Positions 35,717 through 44,826 of a stretch of DNA of 64,000 nt are shown here, piece after piece; within the stretch, counting starts at the first letter, position 1; each line of letters begins with the position of its first letter. The stretch comes from VFKI01 sp964647825. GTDB taxonomy: Bacteria > Pseudomonadota > Gammaproteobacteria > DSM-16500. The stretch is from positions 1-64,000 of the forward strand of contig CAZYJL010000004.1 of assembly GCA_964647825.1 (NCBI GenBank), given 5' to 3'. The position numbers were made by a program, and so were the translations under genes. Below the pieces are notes generated by a model. The model was not told where the DNA came from and did not search any database. It worked only from the letters and a program-made list of their open reading frames with translations.

Positions 35717-36259
35717 TTATTTCTTATTTTTTAAAATCATCCTACTTTTTCGCAAACTTTGCGCGCCAGCCAATAAATTCCGAATCAGACCATACGTCAT
35801 TAAAGCCACAATGACCAAGGGAATAAAAAAATGGAAACTCGAAAAAAAACGATGTCGCGGCAATAACACGACATTATGCGGCACAACGGGATTAAACCAA
35901 CAAGGATGCACTGTGCCGACAGGCATGCGACGAATAAGCGCCTCTTCCGTACGCTTATCTGTTGAGAAATGTTGCCCAATGCCAATGCCTGATGTCTCTG
36001 ACTGCCAAATAGGGCCCAATGCTTGGTATTTCACAACAAAATTAGCACGGTAAAGCGTCACATGATCGAAGAAAACTTTTTTCGTCTGTAAAGAAGATTT
36101 TAAAATATGACACTGGGTTTTTTTGAAGTTTTTTTCGACTTGGCGATTTGGATGAATCTCTGCGTAGTAAACAAATACCGCATACCAACTGCCAGCAATA
36201 ATCAAAATAGATTGCATTGCTGCTAACAAAATTCTACCGGTAACAGACCATCCATTCAT
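35717..36259 (-). CDS. DUF3592-like membrane protein
   Basis: 180 residues. One N-terminal membrane segment (ILLAAMQSILIIAGSWYAVFVYY) and one near the C-terminus (FHFFIPLVIVALMTYGLI), with an extracytoplasmic domain between them that contains KYQALGPIW and the CWFNPVVPHNVVLLPR strip typical of DUF3592 proteins. The function of the family is unknown. The C-terminus is basic. It lies between palindrome H and a Cys-tailed membrane protein. Confidence 0.7.
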   Translation of the reverse strand: MNGWSVTGRILLAAMQSILIIAGSWYAVFVYYAEIHPNRQVEKNFKKTQCHILKSSLQTKKVFFDHVTLYRANFVVKYQALGPIWQSETSGIGIGQHFSTDKRTEEALIRRMPVGTVHPCWFNPVVPHNVVLLPRHRFFSSFHFFIPLVIVALMTYGLIRNLLAGAQSLRKSRMILKNKK

Positions 36260-36328
36260 GAGTGCGATGGTAAACTAGCCTGACAAGATCCGCAACCTAT
36301 CAAACAAACCTCATCAGGCGAGTTAACG

Positions 36329-36667
36329 CTATACCTTTGGACTCGTGCTGCATGACCCTTTATCGCTACCACATTTACAGCATGCACAACACTTTGTGCA
36401 GCAGCATAAACATAGATTATAAATCCAACCAAAAATCAATCCTGACACAAACCCTTTGAGAAAACCCCACGCAAGCGCAACAAAACTTCCCTGTACCGTG
36501 GCTTCAACCCCTGGCAACCACACGGCCCAGCGTGTCACCATTTCCGCGGCTGGTGCATGGCCTTTAAATGCCATTAACGCCACAACCATCATCGTGACAC
36601 CACACATCACCCCAAACGCAATGCCTAGCGCAATGGCACTCAAACGTGCACGCTTCATCCCTGTCAT
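36329..36667 (-). CDS. Small two-helix membrane protein with cysteine-rich tail
   Basis: 112 residues. Two membrane segments (about 10-34 and 60-84) match a small membrane family often auto-named holin-like: ALGIAFGVMCGV near the start and WGFLKGFVSGLIFGWIYN at the second helix. The unusual part is the last 28 residues, where ten cysteines are packed into CLCCCTKCCACCKCG and a later GSC. Such clustering suggests metal binding or lipidation of the tail; which side of the membrane it faces is not certain. AGGAG six bases before the ATG. It occupies the place after miaA where hfq is normally found, on the far side of palindrome E. Confidence 0.65.
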   Translation of the reverse strand: MTGMKRARLSAIALGIAFGVMCGVTMMVVALMAFKGHAPAAEMVTRWAVWLPGVEATVQGSFVALAWGFLKGFVSGLIFGWIYNLCLCCCTKCCACCKCGSDKGSCSTSPKV

Positions 36668-36758
36668 GGCACTCTCCTGAGTTAATCTATTTTCAGTTAA
36701 CTTTCTGTTCCCACCTCTTATTGTACAGGAAAATAGCGATTAAATTGCACATATATTG

Positions 36759-36934
36759 TAGCTCGGGTCGTCAGGATTTTTTTTCTTCACTGCCTAACAC
36801 AGGTCCCGCAGAGACTGCGCCTCAACGAAGCGGCGCACTTTCATGACTCATGCGGCACATTTTACTGTTAACGTGCAACCCTCTGTTGAGCGACTGTGAT
36901 CAGCGAAGTAAAGAAATCCTGACGACCCGAGCTA
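36759..36934. repeat. Palindromic element E (family 1), overlapping the miaA stop
   Basis: TAGCTCGGGTCGTCAGGATT (36759-36778) is inverted perfectly at 36915-36934 region (AATCCTGACGACCCGAGCTA), and the stem continues with a few mismatches to CTTC-CTG. The minus-strand core shares TCTCTGCGGGACC and GTGTTA-GCAGT with element D. The first three bases of the minus-strand arm, TAG, are the stop codon of miaA (36934-36932). Confidence 0.85.
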
Positions 36935-37870
36935 AGTATTGCTCAAAATAGAATCTATATAATTAGAAAAGTTTTTAAAAAGATCAGAATCTTCACTGTC
37001 AAACCAAATACAGTTTGGCCAATGCCGCAACCATGTTAACTGACGCTTTGCTAATTGCCTTGTCGCAATCACTGCCCGCTGTGCCATTTCAGCCAAGGTC
37101 AATTCGCCCGCTAAATACGCCCATGCTTGCCGATATCCCGCAGAACGTATGGCTGGCAGATCTAACGACAAATCCCCACGCGCATACAAACGCTGCACTT
37201 CTGCCACAAAGCCAGCTGCTAACATTTGCTGAAAACGTTGCGCAATTCTTGCATGCAACACGGCACGATCGGTCGGCGCAATCGCACAATAATGCAATGA
37301 AAATTCAGCAAGACGATGATGCCTAACCTGATGATGCGCACTTAAACGCGCGCCAGACAAACGATAAACTTCTAACGCCCGCTGTATACGTTGCGCATCA
37401 TGTGAATGAATTTTGGCAGCTGCAATAGGATCCACCGAGGCAAGCTCCGCATGCAAGGCAGGCCAGCCTTTTTCTGCAGCCACCGCAAGCAATTCCGCAC
37501 GGATTGCCTGATTCGCCGATGGTAAATCGGATAATCCTTGTTGCAAAGCGCGAAAATACAACATCGTGCCACCCACTAACAACGGAATTTTGCCACGCTG
37601 AAAAATATCGCGAATCCAATACTCTGCCTCTTCACAAAAACGTGCGGCAGAATACATTTCTTTTGGATCACAACAATTAATTAAATGGTGCGGAATTTGC
37701 GCGAGTGTCGCTGCATCCGGTTTTGCCGTGCCAATATCCAAGCCACGATAAACCATCGCAGAATCGACACTCACAATTTCCATTGGAAATTGTTTAACAA
37801 GTGACAGCGCTAATTGTGTTTTACCGGATGCGGTCGGCCCCATCAAACAAAAAATATGTCCAGCTGTCAT
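36932..37870 (-). CDS. miaA: tRNA dimethylallyltransferase
   Basis: 312 residues. Adds an isopentenyl group to A37 of tRNAs reading UNN codons. The P-loop is LMGPTASGKTQLAL near the N-terminus, followed by VSVDSAMVYRGLDIGTAKP, PHHLINCCDP and VGGTMLYFRALQQGL; the C-terminal RQLAKRQLTWLRH is the tRNA-binding signature. It overlaps the mutL stop by 4 bp. hfq, the usual next gene, is missing, and the stop codon sits at the tip of palindrome E. Confidence 0.97.
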   Translation of the reverse strand: MTAGHIFCLMGPTASGKTQLALSLVKQFPMEIVSVDSAMVYRGLDIGTAKPDAATLAQIPHHLINCCDPKEMYSAARFCEEAEYWIRDIFQRGKIPLLVGGTMLYFRALQQGLSDLPSANQAIRAELLAVAAEKGWPALHAELASVDPIAAAKIHSHDAQRIQRALEVYRLSGARLSAHHQVRHHRLAEFSLHYCAIAPTDRAVLHARIAQRFQQMLAAGFVAEVQRLYARGDLSLDLPAIRSAGYRQAWAYLAGELTLAEMAQRAVIATRQLAKRQLTWLRHWPNCIWFDSEDSDLFKNFSNYIDSILSNT

Positions 37871-39714
37871 CGACCCCTCAAAAAAAATCGATCTAATTCT
37901 GCCATTGAGAATTTCTTCACTGCAGGACGCCCATGATTACAATGACCGCCGTGCGGCGTGCGCTCCATCACCCGTAATAACGCATTCATTTCTGCAATGG
38001 TAAGCGCACGATTCGCATGCACCGCCGCACGACACGCTAATGTCGCAAAAATCGTATGAACTTTTTCTTCAAGACGATCATGAGGCTGCGTACTTTCTTC
38101 TTTTTCATCCACTAATAAATCTGCTGCAATATCTTGAATAAAATTTTCAAGCGGCGTGTCGCGCAATAGCGCCGGCACTTCACGCACCGTCACGGTTTCT
38201 TGATCTAAACGTTCAAGACACAAACCAAATGCTTGAAAAACTGCACGATGTTTTACAAGACTATCTGCTTCGGATTCACCTAACTTAACAATTATTGGCA
38301 CCAACAAAGGTTGTGCCACTAATTGTTTATCACGCCATTGTTGTTTTAATTTTTCATATAACACTCTTTCATGCGCCGCATGCGCATCCACCAACACTAA
38401 TCCTTCTGCATTTTCTGCAAGAATATAAATATTTTTTAAATGTGCTAGGGCAAAACCCAGTGGCGGCACACCCTCTGTTGTCTCAGTTATCACATCAACA
38501 GCAACCGCATCACAAACTGTTTTTTCAAATTTATGCGGTGATACAGAAGAAGAATTGACTGCTGCAGTGTGACGAAAAATAGCAGGTAACGCATATTGTG
38601 TTGGCCGTGACGGAGGAGATTGACTCGCTGTTTGCTGCGACGCGATTGTCGCTCTTTCTATGAGATTTTGATTTTCTGCATAAAGCGGAAAGACTGTCCC
38701 ACTTTCTCCTGGCGCGAGCGACGCCAATGCATCTTTCACACTCCGCCTGATAAAATCATGCACCAAGCGGCTCTCACGAAAACGGACTTCTTGTTTTGCA
38801 GGATGCACATTCACATCCACTTCTGCCGGCGGCAATGTCAGAAAAAAAACATACGCTGGATGACGATCACCGTAAAGCACATCACGATAGGCAAGACGAA
38901 TAGCATGTGCCACACCACGATCACGCACAACCCGCCCATTCACATAAAAATATTGCAAATCCGTTTGTGCGCGCGTAAAAGAAGGCAACCCCATCCAGCC
39001 TCTCAATTGCAGACTCGCTGCATCTGCTTGTATTTTTACAGCGTGTTCTGCAAATGCCTTGCCACATAAATCTGCCAAACGAAATGTCTCTTCTGAGTCA
39101 GATGTGGCTGCACGATACTGTCGTAATAATCGTTGATGATGTTTTAGTGTAAAATTGACTTGCGGAAAAGATAAGGCAATACGTCGTAACGCTGCATCAA
39201 TTTGATCAAACTCTGTTTTTTCTGAACGAAGAAATTTCTTACGCCCTGGTGTATTAAAAAAAAGATCTCGCACTTCAACGGTTGTTCCCACAGGATGCGC
39301 AGCGGCAGAAACTACCGGCTCGCCACCGACACCTTCTGTCTGAATTTGCCAGCCTGTTTGACCCGCCATCGCGGATAACAAAGTTAAACGCGACACAGCA
39401 CTGATACTTGCCAGCGCTTCACCACGAAACCCCAATGTCGCAATGCCTTGTTCCAAATCTCGTGAATCCGTTAACTTACTGGTTGCATGACGATCTAAAG
39501 CCAGCCCTAACTCGTCTCGCGGAATACCCACACCATTATCGCGCACTTGGATTAGTGTCGAACCACCTTGTTCAATCACCACATCAATACAATCCGCGCC
39601 TGCATCCAAACTATTTTCGACTAATTCTTTCACTACCGATGCTGGCCGTTCAATCACTTCCCCTGCGGCAATCTGATTTGCCAGCAAAGAACCCAACTTA
39701 ATAATTGCCGCCAT
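37867..39714 (-). CDS. mutL: DNA mismatch repair protein MutL
   Basis: 615 residues. GHKL ATPase with AAGEVIERPASVVKELVENS, DNGVGIPRDELGLAL and TLGFRGEALASISAV at the N-terminus; the linker (about 330-420) is low in conservation; the C-terminal dimerisation domain has LVDAHAAHERVLYEKL and ends with ACRAAVHANRALTIAEMN and GHCNHGRP. It couples MutS recognition to strand processing. Lies between amiC and miaA, the gammaproteobacterial order. Confidence 0.97.
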   Translation of the reverse strand: MAAIIKLGSLLANQIAAGEVIERPASVVKELVENSLDAGADCIDVVIEQGGSTLIQVRDNGVGIPRDELGLALDRHATSKLTDSRDLEQGIATLGFRGEALASISAVSRLTLLSAMAGQTGWQIQTEGVGGEPVVSAAAHPVGTTVEVRDLFFNTPGRKKFLRSEKTEFDQIDAALRRIALSFPQVNFTLKHHQRLLRQYRAATSDSEETFRLADLCGKAFAEHAVKIQADAASLQLRGWMGLPSFTRAQTDLQYFYVNGRVVRDRGVAHAIRLAYRDVLYGDRHPAYVFFLTLPPAEVDVNVHPAKQEVRFRESRLVHDFIRRSVKDALASLAPGESGTVFPLYAENQNLIERATIASQQTASQSPPSRPTQYALPAIFRHTAAVNSSSVSPHKFEKTVCDAVAVDVITETTEGVPPLGFALAHLKNIYILAENAEGLVLVDAHAAHERVLYEKLKQQWRDKQLVAQPLLVPIIVKLGESEADSLVKHRAVFQAFGLCLERLDQETVTVREVPALLRDTPLENFIQDIAADLLVDEKEESTQPHDRLEEKVHTIFATLACRAAVHANRALTIAEMNALLRVMERTPHGGHCNHGRPAVKKFSMAELDRFFLRGR

Positions 39715-39720
39715 ACTGTT

Positions 39721-40842
39721 TTAACTCACTGCAGAAGGATGTTTTTTTAAAAAGTCTTGAATGCCGACATAAAGCGCGCGCGCTATTTTCGCTTGATATA
39801 GTGGATCACGTAAATGCTGCTCTTCTTGTCGACTCGATAAAAAACCCGTCTCTACCAAAATTGACGGGATATCCGGTGATTTCAATACAACAAAAGGCGC
39901 TTGTTCCACATGTCGATAATGTAAACCGCTCACATTTTTTAACTGCGACAATAATGCATGTCCCAGAAACAAACTATCTCGAATCGTCGCCGTTTGCGCC
40001 AAATCAATCATGACAGAACGCAACAAATCACTTTGATCGGGTAACGAACGAAAATCGACGCCTGCTAATTCCGAATAATTTTCTCGTCCCGCTAACCAAC
40101 GCGCCGCTTCACTCGTTGCGCCATGTTGCGATAGAGCGAAAACAGAAGCCCCTTTTGCATCACGTGCAAACCAAGAATCCGCATGAATCGCCACAAATAG
40201 TGTTGCCTTGCCACGATGTGCAAGCGCAATACGGCCTCGTAAAGGGACAAAGTAATCGCCTGAACGCGTCAAAACAGCGCGCATATGCGGCGTTTGATTG
40301 ATCTGACGCGCCAGCTGACGTGCAATGGCCAGTACCACCGTTTTTTCCTGAGTCCCTGCCACGCCAATTGCACCAGGATCATGGCCACCATGTCCGGGAT
40401 CAATGACCACCGTGACCGTTTGTGCGACGGGTTTCGATGTTGATAAACGCGTCGGCATTTTCTTCTGCATAATCGCTATCTGTATCCGTTTACTGCCGGC
40501 AGGGGAAAGCACGCGGTACGCTGTTTTACTTGGCAAATCCAATACAATACGTAATACATTCGTATGTGGATAACCGACACGTACATTGCGAATACCCGCG
40601 GCGTCATACCCAGAATGCTGTAATGTTGTTTTCAAATGTGTATTTTTAAAATCGAGGACAATGCGTTGCGGATGTGCTAAATGAAAAATTTGCCATGCCG
40701 CTGGCTGACTGAGCACAATCGTCATTTGTACTGCCTGCCCCTTTGAAGCAAAATGCATAGACAATAAATTCGAACCGGCCGCAAACACAGCTTGCGAACT
40801 CAGCAACGCTAAAAATAAAACTAGCATCATTTTTCTAGCCAT
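39721..40842 (-). CDS. amiC: N-acetylmuramoyl-L-alanine amidase (AmiB/AmiC type)
   Basis: 373 residues. A signal peptide (MLVLFLALLSSQAVFA) leads to an N-terminal AMIN domain (residues about 25-125, with IVLDFKNTHL) that targets septal peptidoglycan, then an Amidase_3 zinc domain: VVIDPGHGGHDPGAIG (zinc His), LTRSGDYFVPLRGRI, FVAIHADSW (zinc His) and SILVETGFLSS (catalytic Glu). It splits daughter cells by cutting stem peptides. It overlaps tsaE by 8 bp. I see no LysM domain, so it is closer to AmiC than to E. coli AmiB. The activator envC is not in its usual spot in this window. Confidence 0.92.
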   Translation of the reverse strand: MARKMMLVLFLALLSSQAVFAAGSNLLSMHFASKGQAVQMTIVLSQPAAWQIFHLAHPQRIVLDFKNTHLKTTLQHSGYDAAGIRNVRVGYPHTNVLRIVLDLPSKTAYRVLSPAGSKRIQIAIMQKKMPTRLSTSKPVAQTVTVVIDPGHGGHDPGAIGVAGTQEKTVVLAIARQLARQINQTPHMRAVLTRSGDYFVPLRGRIALAHRGKATLFVAIHADSWFARDAKGASVFALSQHGATSEAARWLAGRENYSELAGVDFRSLPDQSDLLRSVMIDLAQTATIRDSLFLGHALLSQLKNVSGLHYRHVEQAPFVVLKSPDIPSILVETGFLSSRQEEQHLRDPLYQAKIARALYVGIQDFLKKHPSAVS

Positions 40843-41320
40843 GTATTTTTAGCTCCTGCAAAATCGCCTCACCCTTTGCTGATATCGCGCGCAGTTTAAT
40901 CATGCGGCTCTCCGCCACGTCTGAAAAAAATTCAATGTAGCAGTCGATATCCGAGGAAGGCAAGCAACCTGCTCCGCACTCTGGCCACTCCACCAACACG
41001 ATTTTTTGCTGCAGAAAATAGTCTTTGATCCCCATATACTCAAGCTCAAGCGGATCTTTGACGCGATACAAATCAAAATGGTAAACGCAACCCACACGCG
41101 TCTCACATGGCTCAACGAGTGTATACGTCGGACTTTTCACATGCCCAGACACGCCCAACGCTCTCAGAAACCCTCGCGCAAACGTTGTTTTCCCCGCACC
41201 AAGTTCACCATATAAATAAATAAACGGTGCACTCGCTTTTTTTTCACAGATTAGAGCAAGCTGCGCAGCCAATCGTTGCATGTCGGCTTCGTGATGAACC
41301 TCTACAACGCACTCCCTCAT
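40835..41320 (-). CDS. tsaE: tRNA t6A synthesis ATPase TsaE
   Basis: 161 residues. P-loop protein with YLYGELGAGKTTFARGFLRA, then VKSPTYTLVEPCE and HFDLYRVKDPLELEYMGI, and VLVEWPE. It works with TsaB/TsaD in making threonylcarbamoyl-A37; tsaD is at 46505-47521. The ATG overlaps the upstream lipoprotein stop by 4 bp (41317-41320). It has a slightly long N-terminal extension. Confidence 0.95.
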   Translation of the reverse strand: MRECVVEVHHEADMQRLAAQLALICEKKASAPFIYLYGELGAGKTTFARGFLRALGVSGHVKSPTYTLVEPCETRVGCVYHFDLYRVKDPLELEYMGIKDYFLQQKIVLVEWPECGAGCLPSSDIDCYIEFFSDVAESRMIKLRAISAKGEAILQELKIHG

Positions 41321-41880
41321 TGTTTACCTACAGAATGCGCCCTCTCAAGATGGGCATTCATCACGGTTTTTGCCATTTGTTGCCGCACACTCACTGGTAC
41401 CGTTTGCGGATTCGAAGAATAGACAATCGCATATTGGCCATCTTCTTTATTAAATACATGAAAGAGCTGCCACACGGGATGTCCGCCAATACACTCGCTT
41501 GCGGAAATCTCAAAAACAATCATGGCTCGCTCTTTTTTAATCACGTGTGAACTTGCTTTTCGACAATCATGACGCATCGCCATTTTGACATCTTGCATAG
41601 TTGCCATTGGCGCTATTTTAATGTCTCGACCAAAATTGACATAGAGGCTTTGCTCTGCGGCAGGCCCTTTCACTGTCGGCAACCATGACTGCACATACCC
41701 TCGACGATCTTGTTCTATGCCTTGTGATTTCCAACGTTGCATCAATGGTAACTGGAAGCGCACCTGATAAAGCGATTGTTGTGCATGTCTTTGCGAAGAA
41801 GCAAAATTAGCCGTTGAATGCGTGCATGCCGACAATAACAAACAAATACTTAACAAAAAAATCATCATCAATTTATTCAT
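41317..41880 (-). CDS. Hypothetical lipoprotein
   Basis: 187 residues, not recognised. The N-terminus MNKLMMIFLLSICLLLSACT is a clear lipoprotein signal with lipobox LSAC, so the mature protein begins at Cys19. The residue after the Cys is Thr, not Asp, which predicts outer-membrane sorting. The mature part has scattered aromatic strands and one further cysteine pair candidate (RHDCRKAS and SASECIGG). It lies in the nnrD-tsaE gap of an otherwise conserved gene order and is coupled to tsaE. Confidence 0.75.
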   Translation of the reverse strand: MNKLMMIFLLSICLLLSACTHSTANFASSQRHAQQSLYQVRFQLPLMQRWKSQGIEQDRRGYVQSWLPTVKGPAAEQSLYVNFGRDIKIAPMATMQDVKMAMRHDCRKASSHVIKKERAMIVFEISASECIGGHPVWQLFHVFNKEDGQYAIVYSSNPQTVPVSVRQQMAKTVMNAHLERAHSVGKQ

Positions 41881-41905
41881 TGTTTATTCATCCACTCTTT
41901 ATTTC

Positions 41906-42754
41906 TTACCTAATATTCACCAAAGGTTGTAAATAATTGACTAAGTCCATAGCAAGTAACCCACGTTCGCCTGACACAGCAGCAGCGGCATCGCCCGCTA
42001 ACGCATGCAATAACACACCCATCGGGACAGCCTGATCCAATGCAATATGCTGTGCCATTAAACCGCCTATCACACCAGTCAACACATCACCCATCCCACC
42101 GCTGGCCATCCCAGGATTACCTGCTTCACAAAGAAAGAGCAATTCATTCGGTCCTGCAATCAACGTCCCCGCACCTTTTAATACCACCCAACCACCAAAC
42201 CGTGACTGTAGCAACTTCACGGCCGCAACACGATCCTGTTGTACCTCTAATGTAGAAATACCCAAAAGACGTGCTGCTTCACCTGGATGCGGCGTTAATA
42301 CCCAATCTGGCCTTGCCTGCGGAAAGTCAGCCAACCAATTCAATCCGTCTGCATCCACAACACATGGTAATTTTATGCCAATGACAGCATCCCAAACCAT
42401 TCGACTCCATGCCAAACGGCCAAGCCCCGGGCCCAACACAACCAATGTGGCTTTTTCAAGCAGCAAAATCAGGTCTTCCGCACATGTAATCGCATGCGAC
42501 ATCATTTCGGGTCGTGCAAGTGCTAGCATATCTGCGTGTCGCGGATGCGTCGCCACACTCACTAAGCCTGACCCCACTCGTAATGCTGCTTCTGCCGCCA
42601 TGCGCACCGCACCCCCAAACCCCGGACAGCCACCAACAACCAACACATGACCAAAATCGCCTTTGTGGGAAGCACGTGGACGTGGTGACAATATCGCCGC
42701 TAGCATCTCTTTTTGTAGCGTTTTCAATGCTGAATCCTTTTTCTTTTTTCCCAA
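41906..42754 (-). CDS. nnrD: ADP-dependent NAD(P)H-hydrate dehydratase, stand-alone domain
   Basis: 282 residues. Ribokinase-like repair enzyme that dehydrates damaged NADHX/NADPHX. Signatures are VVGGCPGFGGAVRMAAEAAL, LGPGLGR, CVVDADGLNWL, LTPHPGEAARLLG and GNPGMASGGMGDVLTG. In E. coli this is the C-terminal half of the bifunctional Nnr; here the N-terminal epimerase (NnrE) domain is absent. The ATG overlaps the upstream terC gene by 31 bp, so either coupling is strong or the true start is internal, for example near residue 16 (MLAAILSPRP). Confidence 0.9.
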   Translation of the reverse strand: MGKKKKDSALKTLQKEMLAAILSPRPRASHKGDFGHVLVVGGCPGFGGAVRMAAEAALRVGSGLVSVATHPRHADMLALARPEMMSHAITCAEDLILLLEKATLVVLGPGLGRLAWSRMVWDAVIGIKLPCVVDADGLNWLADFPQARPDWVLTPHPGEAARLLGISTLEVQQDRVAAVKLLQSRFGGWVVLKGAGTLIAGPNELLFLCEAGNPGMASGGMGDVLTGVIGGLMAQHIALDQAVPMGVLLHALAGDAAAAVSGERGLLAMDLVNYLQPLVNIR

Positions 42755-43692
42755 AGCACACCACCAACTGCCGTAGCGACCAAAATCAAAACGATCAACA
42801 TTAACATAGGAAAAACAGGCAGCTTATACCAATGTGATAACAACATCTTTACGCCAGTTAACATCAGAATCAATGCCACACCATACTGTATGGCTGAAAA
42901 ACGTCGGGCTGCATGTGCCAATAAAAAATACAACGCTCGCAACCCAAGAATCGCAAACATGTTTGAAGTAAACACAATAAATGGATCCAGCGTAATCGCA
43001 AAAATCGCAGGAATGCTATCTAAAGCAAAAACGAGGTCACTGATTTCCACCATCACTAATGCAATAAAAAGTGGCGTCATGTACCAATACTTACCCATAC
43101 GCACAAAAAAATGTTCTTCATGTAATGTATCTGTCACATGAAAAAGCTTTTTGATCCAGCGCACGACAACGTTTTTTGATACATCGACATGTTCATCCTC
43201 TGTTTTCATAAACAGCATTTTGCCGCCACTCCAAATAAGAAATGCCGCAAAAAAATACAATAACCACTGAAACTTTGAAATTAACCAAACACCTGCAAAA
43301 ATCATGCAAAAACGCATGATTAATGCCCCTATCACGCCATATAACAAAACACGTCGTTGCAACATCAAAGGAATCGCAAGAGACTTAAAAATCATTAAAA
43401 TCACAAACATATTGTCAACAGAAAGCGATTTCTCTATCAAATAACCCGCCAGAAACTCCAGTGCCTTCTGTTTTGCAATCGTTGGCCCTTCGATAGGAAT
43501 CAAGTGCCGCCAGAGAAAAAAGTTAAAAATAAAAGCGCATGAAATCCAGATACCTGTCCAAAGCAGTGCAGCTCGAGCAGAAACGACCTTTGCGCCGCGT
43601 CCACCAACAAGAAAAAGATCGATACCAAAAACAACAAAAAATAAGGCAATAAAGATTGACCAGAGCCAGCCATCTGCGATGGAATGCATCAC
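42724..43692 (-). CDS. TerC/Alx family integral membrane protein
   Basis: 322 residues and about nine membrane segments. The Asp-bearing helices typical of TerC are visible: EKSLSVDNMFVILMIF and EISDLVFALDSIPAIFAIT, the latter being the family signature. Alx-type members export manganese; others accompany tellurite resistance. Here it is inserted between queG and nnrD and shares only 27 bp with the divergent queG start, so no yybP-type riboswitch can fit upstream. GGGAG lies 8 bases before GTG 43692; ATG 43689 is the alternative. Confidence 0.88.
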   Translation of the reverse strand: MMHSIADGWLWSIFIALFFVVFGIDLFLVGGRGAKVVSARAALLWTGIWISCAFIFNFFLWRHLIPIEGPTIAKQKALEFLAGYLIEKSLSVDNMFVILMIFKSLAIPLMLQRRVLLYGVIGALIMRFCMIFAGVWLISKFQWLLYFFAAFLIWSGGKMLFMKTEDEHVDVSKNVVVRWIKKLFHVTDTLHEEHFFVRMGKYWYMTPLFIALVMVEISDLVFALDSIPAIFAITLDPFIVFTSNMFAILGLRALYFLLAHAARRFSAIQYGVALILMLTGVKMLLSHWYKLPVFPMLMLIVLILVATAVGGVLWEKRKRIQH

Positions 43693-43719
43693 AATAAAAA
43701 CTCCCGACGAAAGAAATAA

Positions 43720-44808
43720 ATGGAAAATACCTTACCTAAAAATGCGCTAAACTTTGTCAATGATATCAAACACTGGGGTGAGATGCTGGGCTTTCAACAA
43801 ATAGGCATCACCGATATTGATCTCAGTCACTATGAGCCCCATTTTTTAGCATGGCTTGCGCGCAAATTTCACGGCAAAATGCACTACATGGAAAAATATG
43901 GCACAACGCGCTTTCGACCCGCAGAGTTAATCCCCGGGACCGTGCGGATTATTTCTGTACGCATGAACTACCTGCCACCGAACACAGATAGCATCAACGT
44001 ATTAGCAAATCCGCACTTAGCTTATGTGTCACGCTACACCCTTGGACGGGATTATCATAAATTAATGCGCAAACGCTTAGCACAGCTTGCTAATAAAATT
44101 AAACACCAAGCAGACACAGATGGGCATGTGAATTGCCGTGTTTTCACCGACAGTGCACCCGTTGCGGAAAAACCCCTTGCAGAAAAAGCAGGACTCGGCT
44201 GGATAGGCAAACATACCAACCTCATTCATCGCCAAGCAGGCTCGTGGTTTTTTATTGGTGAAATATTTACTGACCTGCCCTTACCAATTGATCAGATTAC
44301 GCCGAAAAATCATTGCGGCACGTGTCGCACTTGCATCACCGTCTGTCCAACACAGGCGATTGTTGCACCCTATCAACTCGATGCCCGACGCTGTATTTCC
44401 TATCTCACTATTGAACTGCGTGAAGCCATTCCCGTTGAACTACGCCCGCTGATTGGTAACCGGATTTACGGCTGTGATGACTGTCAACTCTTCTGTCCAT
44501 GGAATCGATTCGCAAAATTTACCGCAGAAGATGCCTTCCACCCACGCCATCGCCTTGAAAAAGCAACGCTACTTGAGCTCTTTGCATGGTGTGAGAAAGA
44601 CTTTTTAACTTATACAGAAGGGTCTGCGATTCGGCGCATTGGTTATGACTGTTGGTTACGCAATATTGCCGTTGCACTCGGTAATGCGCCTGCTGATCCG
44701 CTGATATTACAAGCCCTGTTAGCAAAAAAAGACCATCCATCAGAATTAGTCCGAGAACATGTGATATGGGCTATCGAACAACAAACCCAAGCATCTCAAA
44801 CGTCATAG
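43720..44808 (+). CDS. queG: Epoxyqueuosine reductase
   Basis: 362 residues. Cobalamin- and 4Fe-4S-dependent enzyme for the last step of queuosine formation on tRNA. Two iron-sulfur clusters are ligated by CGTCRTCITVCPTQAI and CDDCQLFCPW. VFTDSAPVAEKPLAEKAGLGWIGKHTNL is the catalytic region, quoted here in part as DSAPVAEKPLAEKAGLGWIG. A HEAT-like C-terminus follows. It is divergent from the terC-nnrD-tsaE operon, as in E. coli. GAAAG six bases upstream of the ATG. Palindrome A follows the stop after 18 bp. Confidence 0.96.
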   Translation: MENTLPKNALNFVNDIKHWGEMLGFQQIGITDIDLSHYEPHFLAWLARKFHGKMHYMEKYGTTRFRPAELIPGTVRIISVRMNYLPPNTDSINVLANPHLAYVSRYTLGRDYHKLMRKRLAQLANKIKHQADTDGHVNCRVFTDSAPVAEKPLAEKAGLGWIGKHTNLIHRQAGSWFFIGEIFTDLPLPIDQITPKNHCGTCRTCITVCPTQAIVAPYQLDARRCISYLTIELREAIPVELRPLIGNRIYGCDDCQLFCPWNRFAKFTAEDAFHPRHRLEKATLLELFAWCEKDFLTYTEGSAIRRIGYDCWLRNIAVALGNAPADPLILQALLAKKDHPSELVREHVIWAIEQQTQASQTS

Positions 44809-44826
44809 CGCAGTGTGAGGTGTTTT

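Noticed and set aside
43693..43719. yybP-ykoY manganese riboswitch before the terC gene
   Set aside because: Only 27 bp separate the terC and queG starts, too little for the structure on a leader outside coding DNA, and none of its motifs is seen.
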